Of a DNA stretch of 64,000 bases, positions 28,196-36,595 are shown in pieces (within the stretch, counting starts at the first letter, position 1; the number at the start of each line of letters is the position of its first letter). The DNA is from Anoxynatronum sibiricum (GTDB lineage: Bacteria; Bacillota; Clostridia; Peptostreptococcales; Tindalliaceae): the NCBI RefSeq assembly GCF_039414295.1, contig NZ_JBCITM010000017.1:1-64000 (forward strand). Reading direction: 5' to 3'. The translations under genes were made by a program, and so were the position numbers. The notes below the pieces were generated by a model. That model ran no database searches, was not told where the DNA came from, and worked only from the letters and a program-made list of their open reading frames with translations.

Positions 28196-28374
28196 GTAAA
28201 GCACCCCCGTATCAGATTTTATGGAAGGATCACCGTCTGCTGATCTTCGTCTGCGGATCATCCTTCACTGGCATCTTACCATCTGTCAAAGGGGTGGTGT
28301 ATAAATGGAGGGTTGAAAAGATGAGGGACGGAGTTGAAACGGTCATAGATTGAAAAGAGGCGAAGTGGAAAGGA

Positions 28375-29250
28375 TTACCGATGAAGGGAGCGGAGCAGGT
28401 CGTCAATCTCATCAGCCTTGGCGGCGAACATTTCCAGCACAGCCAGCCACCGGTCGCCTGTCCAGACGGCTTCCGCATGGGGAAGCTTCAGTGCGTTCAA
28501 CGCTTCCTCCGGGTGACCGGCATCCAGCTTTGACAGGCAGCGGTGAATGGCAGACATGCTGAACCGGGCCTGTCGCAGTAGATAGATCACTTGGAGGCGC
28601 TGTATTTCCCGTTGGCCGTAAAATCGGGTTTGGTGCTGGCCTGATCGGGGAACCTGAATCAGATCATTCCGTTCCCAGTTGCGCAGGGCTTCGGGGGTGA
28701 CGCCGATGAGGGTGGCGGCTTCCCTGCGGTTTAGAACGTCCCTGGGGTTTTTAACATCCCTGGGGCAAAGCACTTGCCTGGGGCTGATGATTTTTCGGAG
28801 CGTTTCCCCAGTGGTTTCGGGAGATGTCAAAGGATCATCAGCTGCCAATGCAGTGGGAGCTGTCGAAGGATCACCAGACGCCCTGCCTGATTCGGAAAGT
28901 ATGGCGGTATGGGCCGCCCACTGGCTTAGAATTTCAATGGCTTGCCGGGCTTTTTCCGCCTCGGCGGCAATGGTTGACTGATACGACTGGGCATGACGCC
29001 GGGCAGCTGCCAGATCCCAGACCTTCAGGGCCTCCACAATGTGAAGTGAAGCTTTACGAATGGCTTCGCCCGGCCATTCGTCCAGATAAATGCAGCGCAG
29101 TACGTTTACCTGCACCAGATGCCGGTCATCAAAAATCCGGTATCCGTTGGCACTGCGAGGCACAGGCGAAATCAACCCCAGGCGCTCATAAAACCGAACC
29201 GTATTGGGATGAATATGTGCCATACTGGCTATGTCACTGGTGCGGTACAA
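28375..29250 (-). CDS. Regulator with two MerR DNA-binding domains
   Basis: This 291-residue protein has one MerR-type winged helix at the N-terminus (about 1-70; IHPNTVRFYERLGLISPVPR, NGYRIFDDRHL) and a second one at about 172-240 (REAATLIGVTPEALRNWERN, TRFYGQREIQRL). A helical segment and a low-complexity linker separate them. No metal-binding cysteine pattern is present; the only cysteines are isolated. It starts at TTG 29250 with GGAGGTGAG upstream. It is transcribed next to the M28 and MoaE-like genes, but its targets are not evident. Confidence 0.82.
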   Translation of the reverse strand: MYRTSDIASMAHIHPNTVRFYERLGLISPVPRSANGYRIFDDRHLVQVNVLRCIYLDEWPGEAIRKASLHIVEALKVWDLAAARRHAQSYQSTIAAEAEKARQAIEILSQWAAHTAILSESGRASGDPSTAPTALAADDPLTSPETTGETLRKIISPRQVLCPRDVKNPRDVLNRREAATLIGVTPEALRNWERNDLIQVPRSGQHQTRFYGQREIQRLQVIYLLRQARFSMSAIHRCLSKLDAGHPEEALNALKLPHAEAVWTGDRWLAVLEMFAAKADEIDDLLRSLHR

Positions 29251-29280
29251 AAGAGCTCACCTCCGGCGGCGTTTGAGTTG

Positions 29281-29691
29281 TTAGGCCTTCAGTTCGATTT
29301 CAGTGACACACTGGGTTTTGATTTTTTCCACCAGGGCCTGTAGGGCATCTACCACATGGGGGCGAATATCACCGCCAATGAGCACGAACATGATGTCGTC
29401 TCCCACTGTCAGGCGGCCTTCATTCAGCCATACCCTGATGTAAAATATGCCATTCATGGTGTAGGTTTCAGCAATGGCAGCCTCCACTTTTGCAGCATCG
29501 AAAGAAAAGTCCATGCCTTGCACGGTGGTGCCATCATCGATACCCTGGCGCACTTTCGCCTTGGGGGTCTCCCGTACGACGCCGTTGTGAACCAGAAACA
29601 TGCCTACCTGGGAAGATCGGGGGTCGGCTTTGGCCTCACTAAGCCACTGGTTGATATCGGGGGACGGTTTGGACGTGGTGGTGTTGTTCAT
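29281..29691 (-). CDS. MoaE-like protein (molybdopterin synthase large subunit family, divergent)
   Basis: This 136-residue protein resembles MoaE over its whole length: VGMFLVHNGVVRETPK, then a strand-helix-strand core ending GRLTVGDDIMFVLIGG and ALQALVEKIKTQC. MoaE makes molybdopterin with MoaD. Here the HRxG signature is replaced by VWLNEG, and the WKRE segment carrying an active-site lysine in E. coli reads TEIE, so catalysis is doubtful. No moaD, moaA or moaC is nearby. The ATG at 29691 is chosen for the AAGGAG about 11 bases upstream; a longer frame from 29764-29766 has no ribosome site. It diverges from iorA. Confidence 0.7.
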   Translation of the reverse strand: MNNTTTSKPSPDINQWLSEAKADPRSSQVGMFLVHNGVVRETPKAKVRQGIDDGTTVQGMDFSFDAAKVEAAIAETYTMNGIFYIRVWLNEGRLTVGDDIMFVLIGGDIRPHVVDALQALVEKIKTQCVTEIELKA

Positions 29692-29822
29692 GGGCGAACA
29701 CGCTCCTTCGCAGGGGGGAGCAACGACAGCGATTTGAGCATGGGTTTCGGCTGTTAGTCCCTCCATAATTGGGTATCAATGGGAAAGAGATACCACCACT
29801 ATTATATCAGGAGGGATCCAAG

Positions 29823-31760
29823 ATGAGCAGTCCCCAAAAAACATTGTTGACAGGGAACCAGGCGGTTGCACGGGGGTTTTGGGAAGCTGGGGGTCTGGTG
29901 GCGGCTAGTTATCCCGGTTCTCCCACCGTGGAAGTGCTGGAGAGTCTGCATCAATACCCGGAAATTGAATCAGCCTTTTCCACCAACGAAAAAGTAGCTC
30001 TGGAGGTGGCCATTGGGGCTTCTCTTGCCGGAGTTCGGGCACTGGCCAGCATGAAGCATGTGGGCGTGAACATTGCTGCCGACCCACTGATGACCTTTAC
30101 ACAAACCCCCACCCGGGGCGGGTTCGTGCTGATATCAGGCGATGATCCGGGCATGAACAGCTCTCAAAATGAACAGGATAACCGGAATTTTGCCTGCTTT
30201 GCCAACATGGCGGTGCTGGTGCCCTCCAACAGCCAGGAGGCTAAGGACTACACCCGCATGGCTCTTGAAATCAGCGAAGTTTATCGTTTGCCGGTGATGG
30301 TGCAGATCACCAGCCGGGTATGCCACGGCCGCTGTCCGGTGGTGTTGGGAGAACGGGAAGAGCATCTGGGCACCCCATTTCCCCGGGAAGTCCCCAATTA
30401 TGCCATGATTCCCCCCAACACTTTCGACAAGCAGTATCATATGAAAGAACGGCTGGAAAAGCTGGCAGAAGGGCCGGAGATGGAAAAGCTGATGCAACTG
30501 GAAGAAACGCCTAATGCGGCCACTCTCCTCATCACCAGCGGACTGCCCCATCACAATTTGAAAGAACTGGAGAATCTGAACCAACCTGTTAGTATTCTAA
30601 AACTGGGGATGCCCTTCCCTCTACCGCAAATAAAGCTGCAAGCCTTGGCAGCACAATACGAAAAGGTCATTGTGGTGGAAGAAATGACCCCCTTCATCGA
30701 AAATCAGCTGAAGGTGATGGGCATAGCCTGTGAGGGAAAAAGCCTCTTCCCCTTCACCGGCGAACTGCACACCGAAACCATTGAAGCCGGTCTGAAGAAA
30801 GCAGGACTGGTGACAGAATCCGCGTACCAATCGACAGGTCTGAAAGAAGTGAACCCGGCAGAAAGTGACGCTTCCAAAGAAGGTGACGTTGCCAGGCAAG
30901 GTACCGTTTCTGAAGAAGCCGTCGGGCAAGGGATACAGGTGCCACCCCGGCCACCCCTTTTCTGCGCCGGATGTCCTCATCGCCCTGTTTTCGACATTCT
31001 CAAAAAAAGCAAGGTGATGGTGAACAACGACATCGGCTGTTACTCCATGGGGCTGTTTTCTCCCTTTGAAGCCTCCCACTCTCTCATCAGCATGGGGGCC
31101 ACCCTGGGAATCTCCAAGGGCATGCTGAAGGCCAACCGCCAGGCTGGGCGACCCATCCCCCTGGTTTCTGTCATTGGCGACGGTACCTTCTTTCATTCCG
31201 GAATGCCGGGAATGGTGGACCTTCTCACCGGACTGGAACCGGAAGATAATCTCACCATCTTATTACTGGATAACGGCACTACTGCCATGACCGGCGGTCA
31301 GGCCAATGCCGCCACGGGTAAACGCTCAGAAGAAACCCCCCGGCCCTTTGTTGACATTCCCCAACTGCTGAAGGCCATGGGAGTGAGAGATGTACAGGTG
31401 GTGGACCAGTTTCGATACAAAGAAGCCAGCGAAGCCATTAACAAAGCCATTAAAACACCTGGGTTGTCGGTGATCATCACCACCCGCCCCTGCGCATTAC
31501 ATTTCAGAATCAAGAATCCCATTTATCAGGTGGACCCAGCCATCTGCATTGGGTGCCGCACCTGCATCAAAACCAACTGTCCGCCCCTGCGCATGAAGGC
31601 TTATGAAGGCTACGAAAAGTTGAAATCCTCCATTGATCCCACCATGTGCGTGGGGTGCAGCATCTGTGCCCAAGTATGTCCGGTGAACGCCATCAGCCGG
31701 CCGGTGGACCGGAAAAAGGCTGACGACAAGAAGGATGTTGAAAAGGAGGAGTCCCGATGA
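29823..31760 (+). CDS. iorA: Indolepyruvate ferredoxin oxidoreductase, alpha subunit
   Basis: This 645-residue subunit, with IorB, oxidatively decarboxylates aryl 2-oxo acids from aromatic amino acids to acyl-CoA and reduces ferredoxin. An N-terminal pyrimidine-binding domain (about 1-200), a middle transketolase-C-like part, a TPP domain with GDGTFFHSGMPG and DNGTTAMTGGQ (about 455-505), and two C-terminal [4Fe-4S] motifs (CIGCRTCIKTNCP and CVGCSICAQVCPVNAI) are all intact. AGGAGG lies upstream of 29823. The ATGA overlap couples it to iorB. Confidence 0.96.
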   Translation: MSSPQKTLLTGNQAVARGFWEAGGLVAASYPGSPTVEVLESLHQYPEIESAFSTNEKVALEVAIGASLAGVRALASMKHVGVNIAADPLMTFTQTPTRGGFVLISGDDPGMNSSQNEQDNRNFACFANMAVLVPSNSQEAKDYTRMALEISEVYRLPVMVQITSRVCHGRCPVVLGEREEHLGTPFPREVPNYAMIPPNTFDKQYHMKERLEKLAEGPEMEKLMQLEETPNAATLLITSGLPHHNLKELENLNQPVSILKLGMPFPLPQIKLQALAAQYEKVIVVEEMTPFIENQLKVMGIACEGKSLFPFTGELHTETIEAGLKKAGLVTESAYQSTGLKEVNPAESDASKEGDVARQGTVSEEAVGQGIQVPPRPPLFCAGCPHRPVFDILKKSKVMVNNDIGCYSMGLFSPFEASHSLISMGATLGISKGMLKANRQAGRPIPLVSVIGDGTFFHSGMPGMVDLLTGLEPEDNLTILLLDNGTTAMTGGQANAATGKRSEETPRPFVDIPQLLKAMGVRDVQVVDQFRYKEASEAINKAIKTPGLSVIITTRPCALHFRIKNPIYQVDPAICIGCRTCIKTNCPPLRMKAYEGYEKLKSSIDPTMCVGCSICAQVCPVNAISRPVDRKKADDKKDVEKEESR

Positions 31761-32359
31761 CCATAACCACGAACCAGAAGTCCGTCAACGTGATGCTGGC
31801 AGGCATCGGAGGCCAGGGACTGGTGATGACCACCCAGCTCATTTGTCAGGCCGCTTTTTTGGAAGGGTTTGACCTGAAAAGCAACGATGTCATCGGACTG
31901 TCTCAGAGAGGGGGCATGGTGTGGGGGTCCATTCGTTTTGGCGATCACATCCACTCTCCCAACATTCCCCCGGGAGAGGGTGACTTTCTCATTGGACTAG
32001 AACCTCTGGAAACCCTCCGGTGGCAACACCTTATCAAGCCAGCGGGGCGCGTGGTCATGAACACCCGCCAGGTGGCGCCCACCCGGGTGCAGCAGGAGCA
32101 GGAGCCCTACCCGGAAGAGGCCATTGAAAAAATGCAGACACTTCGCCGGGTGCACCCCCTGGATGCCGTGGCAGAAGCTATGAAGTGCGGCAACGCCAAA
32201 GCCGCCAATACCCTGCTGGTGGGGTGCCTGTCCCACTGGCTGCCCATTAGTGAAAGCAGCTGGCACCAGGCCATTGATGACACATACCCAGAAAAACTTA
32301 GGGAAGTAAATCATAAAGCCTGGCAGAAGGGCCGGGAATTGGCGGCGGATTGGGAGTAA
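31757..32359 (+). CDS. iorB: Indolepyruvate ferredoxin oxidoreductase, beta subunit
   Basis: This 200-residue gamma-type subunit of 2-oxoacid oxidoreductases opens with the LAGIGGQGLVMTTQLI CoA-side motif and has SQRGGMVWGSIRFG. Its start overlaps the iorA stop by 4 bases (ATGA). It is the last gene before a perfect terminator at 32412-32445, which also marks the left edge of the AT-rich island. Confidence 0.95.
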   Translation: MTITTNQKSVNVMLAGIGGQGLVMTTQLICQAAFLEGFDLKSNDVIGLSQRGGMVWGSIRFGDHIHSPNIPPGEGDFLIGLEPLETLRWQHLIKPAGRVVMNTRQVAPTRVQQEQEPYPEEAIEKMQTLRRVHPLDAVAEAMKCGNAKAANTLLVGCLSHWLPISESSWHQAIDDTYPEKLREVNHKAWQKGRELAADWE

Positions 32360-32407
32360 AGATGTGAACCGTTGCAATTGCCAATGAGCGTTGTCAGTAG
32401 ATGAGTG

Positions 32408-32446
32408 AAAAAAACGGCCGCCTTTTATCTAAAAGGCGGCCGTTTC
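32408..32446. terminator. Terminator after iorAB, also able to serve the opposite strand
   Basis: A perfect 15-bp stem (AAACGGCCGCCTTTT with its complement) closes a 4-base loop, with an A run on the left. Confidence 0.85.
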
Positions 32447-32519
32447 TGAGATCGTTACGGCGAAAGTGCTAAATGACTAAACATGCGATTCTACCATGCG
32501 TGGAAAAAAATGGGGGTGC

Positions 32520-32780
32520 CTACAAGTTTATAGAACCCGAATAATGGAGCAGTTCCTGTTCAACGCTAATCGCAGGATGTTCCTGGGAAGGTCTCTTTTT
32601 AATGACCAGGCGTTCGTGGAAGGTGCTTTCTGTGTAGCGTTTGAGCCCTTCAAAATAGTTGGGCTCTGTTTTCGTTCCTTCGCAAACGATGAGATAGCTG
32701 GGAGGTAATAACTGGCGGTGATTGAGGGAGCGCTTCTTTTTGGCGCCTTTACGTTTTTTAAACAGATCATCAGTGCCCAT
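32520..32780 (-). pseudogene. Truncated RloB-like (AbiLii-type) gene
   Basis: Only 86 residues remain: a basic N-terminus, then YLIVCEGTKTEPNYFEGLKR (about 29-48), the TOPRIM-like opening of RloB proteins with the conserved Glu34. Full RloB proteins are about 200 residues, and the rest, including the later TOPRIM Asp residues, is missing. The frame runs into unrelated sequence beside the iorB terminator. It starts at 32780 inside the stop of the ATPase gene (TAATG), the normal arrangement of the two-gene system. I read it as a deletion remnant, though a short functional version cannot be excluded. Confidence 0.75.
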
Positions 32781-34036
32781 TATTCGTCCTCCCACGGTGT
32801 GACGTCATGGACATAAAAATTTTTCAGCGACGGAACGGCCCCGTATCTGCCGGAAAGATAATCCTTATTGTAGGTGGCATCGTTGCGCACTTTCTTTTCG
32901 TTATCCAATCGGATTTCTGCAAGGGAATAAAGGGAAGATTGTCCGAGAGCGTCTTTTTCAGCAAACCAGATCTGATCTCTTCGAAAAACTTCTTTGGTAA
33001 GGGTATAGTTTTCATGCGAGGTATAGATTAACTGTGCACCGCAGGGGTTTGTGGTATCATTATGAAACAGGTTAAGCACATACCTCAGCAGCAGGGGATG
33101 CAACTTTGCATCCAGTTCGTCAATCCATAGAGTCCTGCCATGGGTTAAAACTTCATGCAAATGATGGTAGAGGCAAAACATCTTTTTCGTACCATTAGAT
33201 TCCTCTTCAAAGGGGAGTGCTCGAACGTCTTTGCCGTCCAGCGATTTGTGATGGGAGTACAGTTCATAGGCCACTTGATCATCATCCTGAGAAGAGCGAG
33301 ACGCCTCTTTGAAACTGATGGATTCGATGCCCATATCAATGGCTTTTAAAAACTGTTCCAGCTGCTCCTTATAGGCAGCATCCTTCATTTTGCTGATGGG
33401 GACAAATCTGGAAAGGAAACTTTCAAAATCGGCATCGCCAAAATGAAACACCTGAGTGGATGAAAACCAGTCGGCGACATTTTTGGCATCCTTCATTTTT
33501 AAATTTGAAATAAAGGAAAGAAAAAGAGTTGCGTCTTCAACATAATAGGCGAACTTGCAAGCTTCCTTCAGATTTTTACATTCAATACGGTGTGTGCTTC
33601 GTTCAAATAGTGTTTTATAACTATTTTTACCACGTCGATCCCGTCGGTAAAGCCATTCAGAATGAACACGCTTTTTATCAACCACAAAGCCATACTGATA
33701 CTCTTTACCGGCGTAAGAAAAGAAGACTTCAAACTCAGATTTGCCGTTTCGAGAGGTTTCATCAAACTCAAAGGGCAGCACCGGAATCGATTTTCTTTCG
33801 TTCTCATTTTTAAATGAGGTGAGGACATAACGACGCATAAAATCGAAGGCTTCCAGCACCGCGGTTTTACCACTGGCATTGGCACCATAAATAACCGCTG
33901 ATTTTAAATGAGGTTCATCACTTTCAGGGTTAATCAGGTGATAAGGGTGCTCTTTTAATAAAGTGGCACTCATATCGAAGCTGACAGCCTCGCGGTAAGA
34001 CTTGAAATTGGAAAAATTGAATTGGGTGAGCATCAT
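32780..34036 (-). CDS. AAA15/RloA (AbiLi-type) ATPase
   Basis: This 418-residue ATPase resembles SMC/RecF-like defence ATPases. It has the N-terminal FNFSNFKSYREAVSFDMSA strand pattern, Walker A GANASGKT (51-58), an ABC-like signature region near PFEEESNGTKKM, and Walker B TLWIDELDAKLHP. In AbiL the ATPase acts with the RloB partner in abortive phage defence, but the partner here is truncated. AGGAGGTG lies upstream; the start is 34036 or the adjacent ATG at 34033. Higher A+T than the ior genes suggests transfer. Confidence 0.85.
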   Translation of the reverse strand: MMLTQFNFSNFKSYREAVSFDMSATLLKEHPYHLINPESDEPHLKSAVIYGANASGKTAVLEAFDFMRRYVLTSFKNENERKSIPVLPFEFDETSRNGKSEFEVFFSYAGKEYQYGFVVDKKRVHSEWLYRRDRRGKNSYKTLFERSTHRIECKNLKEACKFAYYVEDATLFLSFISNLKMKDAKNVADWFSSTQVFHFGDADFESFLSRFVPISKMKDAAYKEQLEQFLKAIDMGIESISFKEASRSSQDDDQVAYELYSHHKSLDGKDVRALPFEEESNGTKKMFCLYHHLHEVLTHGRTLWIDELDAKLHPLLLRYVLNLFHNDTTNPCGAQLIYTSHENYTLTKEVFRRDQIWFAEKDALGQSSLYSLAEIRLDNEKKVRNDATYNKDYLSGRYGAVPSLKNFYVHDVTPWEDE

Positions 34037-34400
34037 TCACACCTCCTACTACGATATTGCCATATGAAATAAAAAAGTCTACAAAAATGAGAAAATATCT
34101 CACAAAAAGGCCTTATCGGTGAGGGCGGCTCCAATCACGTGGACTGCCTTATTTTGGTGTCTGAATCATTTTTTCGGGGCCAATCAAAGGCTGGCGGATG
34201 CAATGCCTTTAAGACGATGGGGAGCTCTTTTTTTCTTGAGATCAGTTTAGGGCTTTCATACCCGTTTCAGAGAGAACACGGCAAACCATGGGGCAAATGA
34301 CTGTAAAGTTCATCTAAAAGTACTTGATAAAGCATCTCTAAGAGTGTATAATCAAAATTGCCAACGATGGCAAAATAATAATACTCAGAGGAGGACAGTC
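34037..34400. other. Divergent intergenic region of the AT-rich island
   Basis: It contains a small palindrome TGAGAaaataTCTCA at 34088-34102, about 50 bases before the ATPase gene, and the strong promoter of the importer operon at 34324-34352. No gene is seen in the remaining bases. Confidence 0.45.
34324..34352 (+). promoter_or_regulatory. Promoter of the AfuABC-like importer operon
   Basis: TTGATA (34324-34329), a 17-base spacer and a perfect TATAAT (34347-34352). A LacI-family operator is expected close by but no clear palindrome was recognised. Confidence 0.75.
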
Positions 34401-35432
34401 ATGAAAAAATGGATTTGTCTGATAGTGATCGCGATGATGTTGTTGACATTACCAGCTTGTGGACAAAAAGAGGGTAGTGGCGAGTTGGTTATTTACTCCA
34501 ATTCCCTCACCGATGGTCGCGGTGAATGGGTAGAGGAAAAAGCGAAAGAAGCAGGCTTTACTGTCACGGCAGTCCAGGTTGGTGGTGGAGATCTTGCCAA
34601 TCGTCTGATTGCAGAAAAGAATAATCCGGTTGCCGACATCGTTTTTGGTTTAAACACAATGGGATTTGAATCTTTAAAAAATGAAAACGTTCTCCTTGAA
34701 TATGTTCCTGAATGGGCCGGTGAAGTTGAGGAAGGCATGAACGATAAGGATGGATACTATCATTCATTGGTCAAGCAAGCCATATTACTGATATACAGCC
34801 AAGATGTGTATAGTGAAGCAACGGGTCCCCAGGATTGGACAGATTTATGGGAGAACCCAGCATTTCATGGTCAGTATTTTCTGTTCTCAAGTCTTTCAGG
34901 CGGCACAACGAGGGCGGTTATTAGCGGCATCTTAGTACGGTATCTAGATGAGAACGGAGAGTTAGGTGTATCCGAAGAAGGCTGGGAAGCTGTTAAACAA
35001 CTCTATGACAATGGATACATTGCAAAAGAGGGTGAAGAATTTTATGCGCTATTAGCAGAAGGAACAACGCCAATGGGCCAAATGTGGTCAAGTGGACTTG
35101 CAGCCCGGGAAGAGCAATATGGCGTCAAGTCTTACTATGCGAAGCCGGCGGTGGGCGTTCCTTATGTGGTTGAACAGATTGGTATTATTGAAGGATCTTC
35201 AAACATTGATGAAGCGAAGAAGTTTTTAGATTGGTTTGGCTCGGCAGAAGTACAAGGCAAATGGGCTGAAGAATTTTATTCTTTACCGGCTAACAAAGAA
35301 GCACTTTCATTTGCGCCAGAATATATTAGAGCCATTGACGAATCCCTTACTGTTCAAGACATTGATTGGGGCTTTGTTGGTGCCCATATCGAAAAGTGGG
35401 CCGAAAAAATAGAGTTGGAAATCATGAGATAA
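34401..35432 (+). CDS. ABC importer solute-binding lipoprotein (AfuA/FbpA-like family)
   Basis: This 343-residue receptor has a lipobox (LPAC, about residues 17-20) and the family start ELVIYSNSLTDGRGEWV. The fold family includes ferric-ion, thiamine, 2-aminoethylphosphonate and, in AfuA, hexose-6-phosphate receptors. The iron-type Tyr-Tyr pair is not obvious, and the neighbours (LacI regulator, glycosidase domain, glycosyltransferase) favour a phosphorylated or glycosylated sugar. AGAGGAGG supports the ATG at 34401. A perfect hairpin follows its stop. Confidence 0.85.
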   Translation: MKKWICLIVIAMMLLTLPACGQKEGSGELVIYSNSLTDGRGEWVEEKAKEAGFTVTAVQVGGGDLANRLIAEKNNPVADIVFGLNTMGFESLKNENVLLEYVPEWAGEVEEGMNDKDGYYHSLVKQAILLIYSQDVYSEATGPQDWTDLWENPAFHGQYFLFSSLSGGTTRAVISGILVRYLDENGELGVSEEGWEAVKQLYDNGYIAKEGEEFYALLAEGTTPMGQMWSSGLAAREEQYGVKSYYAKPAVGVPYVVEQIGIIEGSSNIDEAKKFLDWFGSAEVQGKWAEEFYSLPANKEALSFAPEYIRAIDESLTVQDIDWGFVGAHIEKWAEKIELEIMR

Positions 35433-35446
35433 AACAACTCAATCCT

Positions 35447-35477
35447 GCGACAGCCGAGTCCATTCTTCGGCTGTCGC
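35447..35477 (+). other. Intercistronic perfect hairpin
   Basis: An 11-bp perfect stem (GCGACAGCCGA with its complement, 9-base loop) lies between receptor and ATPase genes. It has no T run, so an mRNA-stabilising role that favours receptor synthesis is more likely than termination. Confidence 0.7.
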
Positions 35478-35512
35478 TATTAAAGCGATTGAAAAAGTTG
35501 AAGGAGTGTAAA

Positions 35513-36511
35513 ATGATTACATTCGATAACGTAGAGATCAGGTACGGGGATTTTGCGGCAATCCAAAATCTTAATTTAATCATTAACGAAGGTGAGTTTT
35601 TCACGTTGCTAGGGCCATCTGGCTGCGGTAAAACAACCACGTTACGTAGTCTGGTGGGTTTTATTAAGCCTTCTCAGGGCACTATTCTGATCGAAGGAGT
35701 CAGGGTGAACGATAAACCGGTGGAAGAAAGAGAGATAGGCATTGTTTTCCAGAGCTATGCGCTATTCCCGACAATGAATGTGTTTGACAATATTGCATTT
35801 GGCCTTCAGTTGCAAAAAAAATCCAAAACGTTGATTGAGCAAATGGTTTGGGAAATAGCAGAGAAAGTAGATTTAAACAATGAGCAGTTGAATAAAAGAG
35901 TCTCAGAATTAAGTGGAGGCCAGCAACAACGAGTCGCAATTGCACGGGCGTTAGTCATGAAACCTAAAATACTTGCTTTAGATGAACCACTTTCAAATTT
36001 GGATGCAAATTTGAGAGGGCAGCTTCGAATGGAGCTGAAAAGGCTGCAAAGAGAATTTGGGATCACCACCATCTATGTCACCCATGATCAAGAAGAAGCT
36101 TTAACCATTTCAGATAGGATCGCAGTGTTTAATAAGGGTTATTTAGAGCAAGTAGGCACACCAAAAGAAATCTACAATGAGTCAAAAACTGAATTTGTAA
36201 CGAATTTTATTGGGGACATTAATTTATTGCCGGGGAATCTGAAAAAAGAGTTGGAAATAGACATCAAGCGTCAAGCTTACATCAGACTGGAAAAGATCTA
36301 TTTAGAACCCCCTCACCCGAGCCCTGAGAGATATCATCAATTGGGGGTGGTACTTGTAGAGAAAGAGTATTATGGGAATCTGAGTAAATACACCTATCAG
36401 TACCAAGGTGACCTGATGAGAAGTTATGTGATCGATAACGAAAGAAACGATTGTGCCATTGGGGATCACGTAGACATTTACATTGATAAAAATGCCATTT
36501 TAACTTTTTAG
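35513..36511 (+). CDS. ABC importer ATPase (PotA/FbpC-like)
   Basis: This 332-residue ATPase powers the importer. It has Walker A GPSGCGKTT, Q-loop VFQSYALFP, signature LSGGQQQRVAIARAL, Walker B LALDEPLSNLDANLR and switch THDQEEA, followed by a C-terminal TOBE-like part (about 245-332). AAGGAGTG precedes the ATG at 35513; the open frame extends upstream without a ribosome site. Confidence 0.93.
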   Translation: MITFDNVEIRYGDFAAIQNLNLIINEGEFFTLLGPSGCGKTTTLRSLVGFIKPSQGTILIEGVRVNDKPVEEREIGIVFQSYALFPTMNVFDNIAFGLQLQKKSKTLIEQMVWEIAEKVDLNNEQLNKRVSELSGGQQQRVAIARALVMKPKILALDEPLSNLDANLRGQLRMELKRLQREFGITTIYVTHDQEEALTISDRIAVFNKGYLEQVGTPKEIYNESKTEFVTNFIGDINLLPGNLKKELEIDIKRQAYIRLEKIYLEPPHPSPERYHQLGVVLVEKEYYGNLSKYTYQYQGDLMRSYVIDNERNDCAIGDHVDIYIDKNAILTF

Positions 36512-36595
36512 GCCAATGAATGGCGCTGTTTTCGAAAAAACTTCGGCCCTGGTTGAACTGCCTCGGCTCCACTTAATTGCACAAGGGGAGTTAAT

